From positions 806,001 to 870,000 of the forward strand of contig NZ_CP127161.1 in NCBI RefSeq assembly GCF_030263895.1: a stretch of DNA of 64,000 bases, in the 5' to 3' direction. Position 1 is the first letter of the stretch; each line of letters begins with the position of its first letter. Under the pieces are notes generated by a model. The model saw only the letters and a list, made by a program, of their open reading frames with translations. It was not told the origin of the DNA and made no database searches. Shown here one piece after another: positions 63,395-64,000 of this stretch. The translations under genes and the position numbers were made by a program. Source of the DNA: Proteiniborus sp. MB09-C3. Lineage in GTDB: Bacteria > Bacillota > Clostridia > Tissierellales > Proteiniboraceae.

Positions 63395-63997
63395 TTATGA
63401 AAACAAAGAAACAAATTGTATAGAAATAGGAGCTTCTTTTATAGGTACGCATTCTGCTTCTAGCATTAGGATACCTGCTCTAACCATGTAATTGATGCTT
63501 GGCTGAATGACCCCATTTATGAAAAGATTTTGATAAGAAGTTTGTTTGGGATCAAGAATTCCCTTATTACCATACACAGTTAATTCGTCTGCATTTGTAT
63601 AAATGCTTTCTCCATTTGCGAGGGTGTTATATTGGTATAATTCTGCCTTTAAGAGTTGATTGTTTTTATCCTTTATTATTAAATATTCAAGAATAATTGG
63701 GACTCCATTTTGAGGAGAATTCACGGTGGTTAGGGTTAAAAGACCGGGCTCTATCATATAGTTAGTTTCTGGTTGTAATACTCCATTAATAAAAAGATTA
63801 AAGAAGGAGACATCATTTGGATCAGGTATGCCTTGATTACCATACATTATTAACTCATCATCATTTGTAAAAGCTTTTTTAACTCCATTTGAAACTGTAT
63901 TATATTGATAGTTTTCCACATTGAAAATCTTATTCTTTTTATTATAAAAAGAACCAGTGACTTCTGCTACTATTACAACTGTATTATTTGAATTCAA
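63395..63997 (-). CDS. DUF4183 repeat protein (5' end at window edge)
   Basis: 200 residues visible. Two DUF4183 repeats of about 85 residues: [57 protein letters not shown] and [56 protein letters not shown], each split by a variable linker. Such domains are common in exosporium or other surface proteins of spore formers. The TTG at 63997 is followed by only three more bases, so the true start may lie outside. Confidence 0.82.
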   Translation of the reverse strand: MNSNNTVVIVAEVTGSFYNKKNKIFNVENYQYNTVSNGVKKAFTNDDELIMYGNQGIPDPNDVSFFNLFINGVLQPETNYMIEPGLLTLTTVNSPQNGVPIILEYLIIKDKNNQLLKAELYQYNTLANGESIYTNADELTVYGNKGILDPKQTSYQNLFINGVIQPSINYMVRAGILMLEAECVPIKEAPISIQFVSLFS

Positions 63998-64000
63998 GGT

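Noticed and set aside
1-64000. rRNA or tRNA genes
   Set aside because: No tRNA-like cloverleaf with GTTCGA-type arm plus CCA or rRNA signature was found; the only structured RNA of known class is the T-box.

Overview
The window is AT-rich, with strong Shine-Dalgarno sites, frequent TTG/GTG starts, a serine T-box, BlaI/BlaR1 (M56) pairs, UppP, and DUF11/DUF4183 surface proteins of the kind found on spore coats and exosporia. This points to a spore-forming, anaerobic Gram-positive of the Clostridia/Tissierellia (inference from gene style; no rRNA or tRNA gene is present to place it). Most of the window is accessory DNA: insertion sequences, toxin-antitoxin pairs, broken genes and single-gene modules.

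Layout. 1-3.6 kb: partial SDR oxidoreductase, ferritin-like protein, broken membrane LuxR regulator, GNAT acetyltransferase behind the first copy of a dispersed repeat. 3.6-9.5 kb: antibiotic-resistance block made of a two-component system, a BcrAB-type ABC transporter, UppP (bacitracin) and the streptogramin B lyase vgb. vgb has an attenuation-like leader, and an IS21-family element has replaced its last codons. 12.1-17.9 kb: defence block with a 913-residue SF1 helicase and a Gabija-like pair (OLD nuclease and UvrD-like helicase). 18-53 kb: a long mosaic of small genes (methyltransferase, DUF4406-like, RhuM, GNATs, MntA/HepT, Phd/ParE, Phd/Doc, BlaI/BlaR1, AraC regulators, SEC-C methionine aminopeptidase, ECF sigma/anti-sigma, lipoproteins, PP-loop ATPase), three IS elements plus one IS remnant, and remnants of a serine recombinase, a conjugative element, a radical SAM enzyme and an RlmD-type methyltransferase. 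53-64 kb: two paralogous DUF11-repeat proteins with sporulation-like promoters, T-box plus serS, a third BlaI/BlaR1 pair and a DUF4183 protein.

Main observation. At least eleven copies of a short structured repeat (core roughly CCTCTAAGGAGG or CCACCAAGGGG, then 20-35 nt, then TCTCAAGGCACGTTGAGA) lie between 2.2 and 51.4 kb, all in the same orientation. Most sit just upstream of a plus-strand gene or small gene group. Two long copies carry a covarying terminator-like hairpin and the same sigma-A promoter; two others carry a roughly 110-nt structured insertion. This looks like an integron-like or promoter-carrying cassette system, or a mobile regulatory element. No integrase for it is visible, only a broken serine recombinase next to one copy.

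Many genes carry single frameshifts or in-frame stops (methyltransferase, DUF4406-like, Doc, zinc-ribbon protein, DUF11 protein, one BlaR1). They may reflect decay of accessory DNA or, in part, sequencing error.
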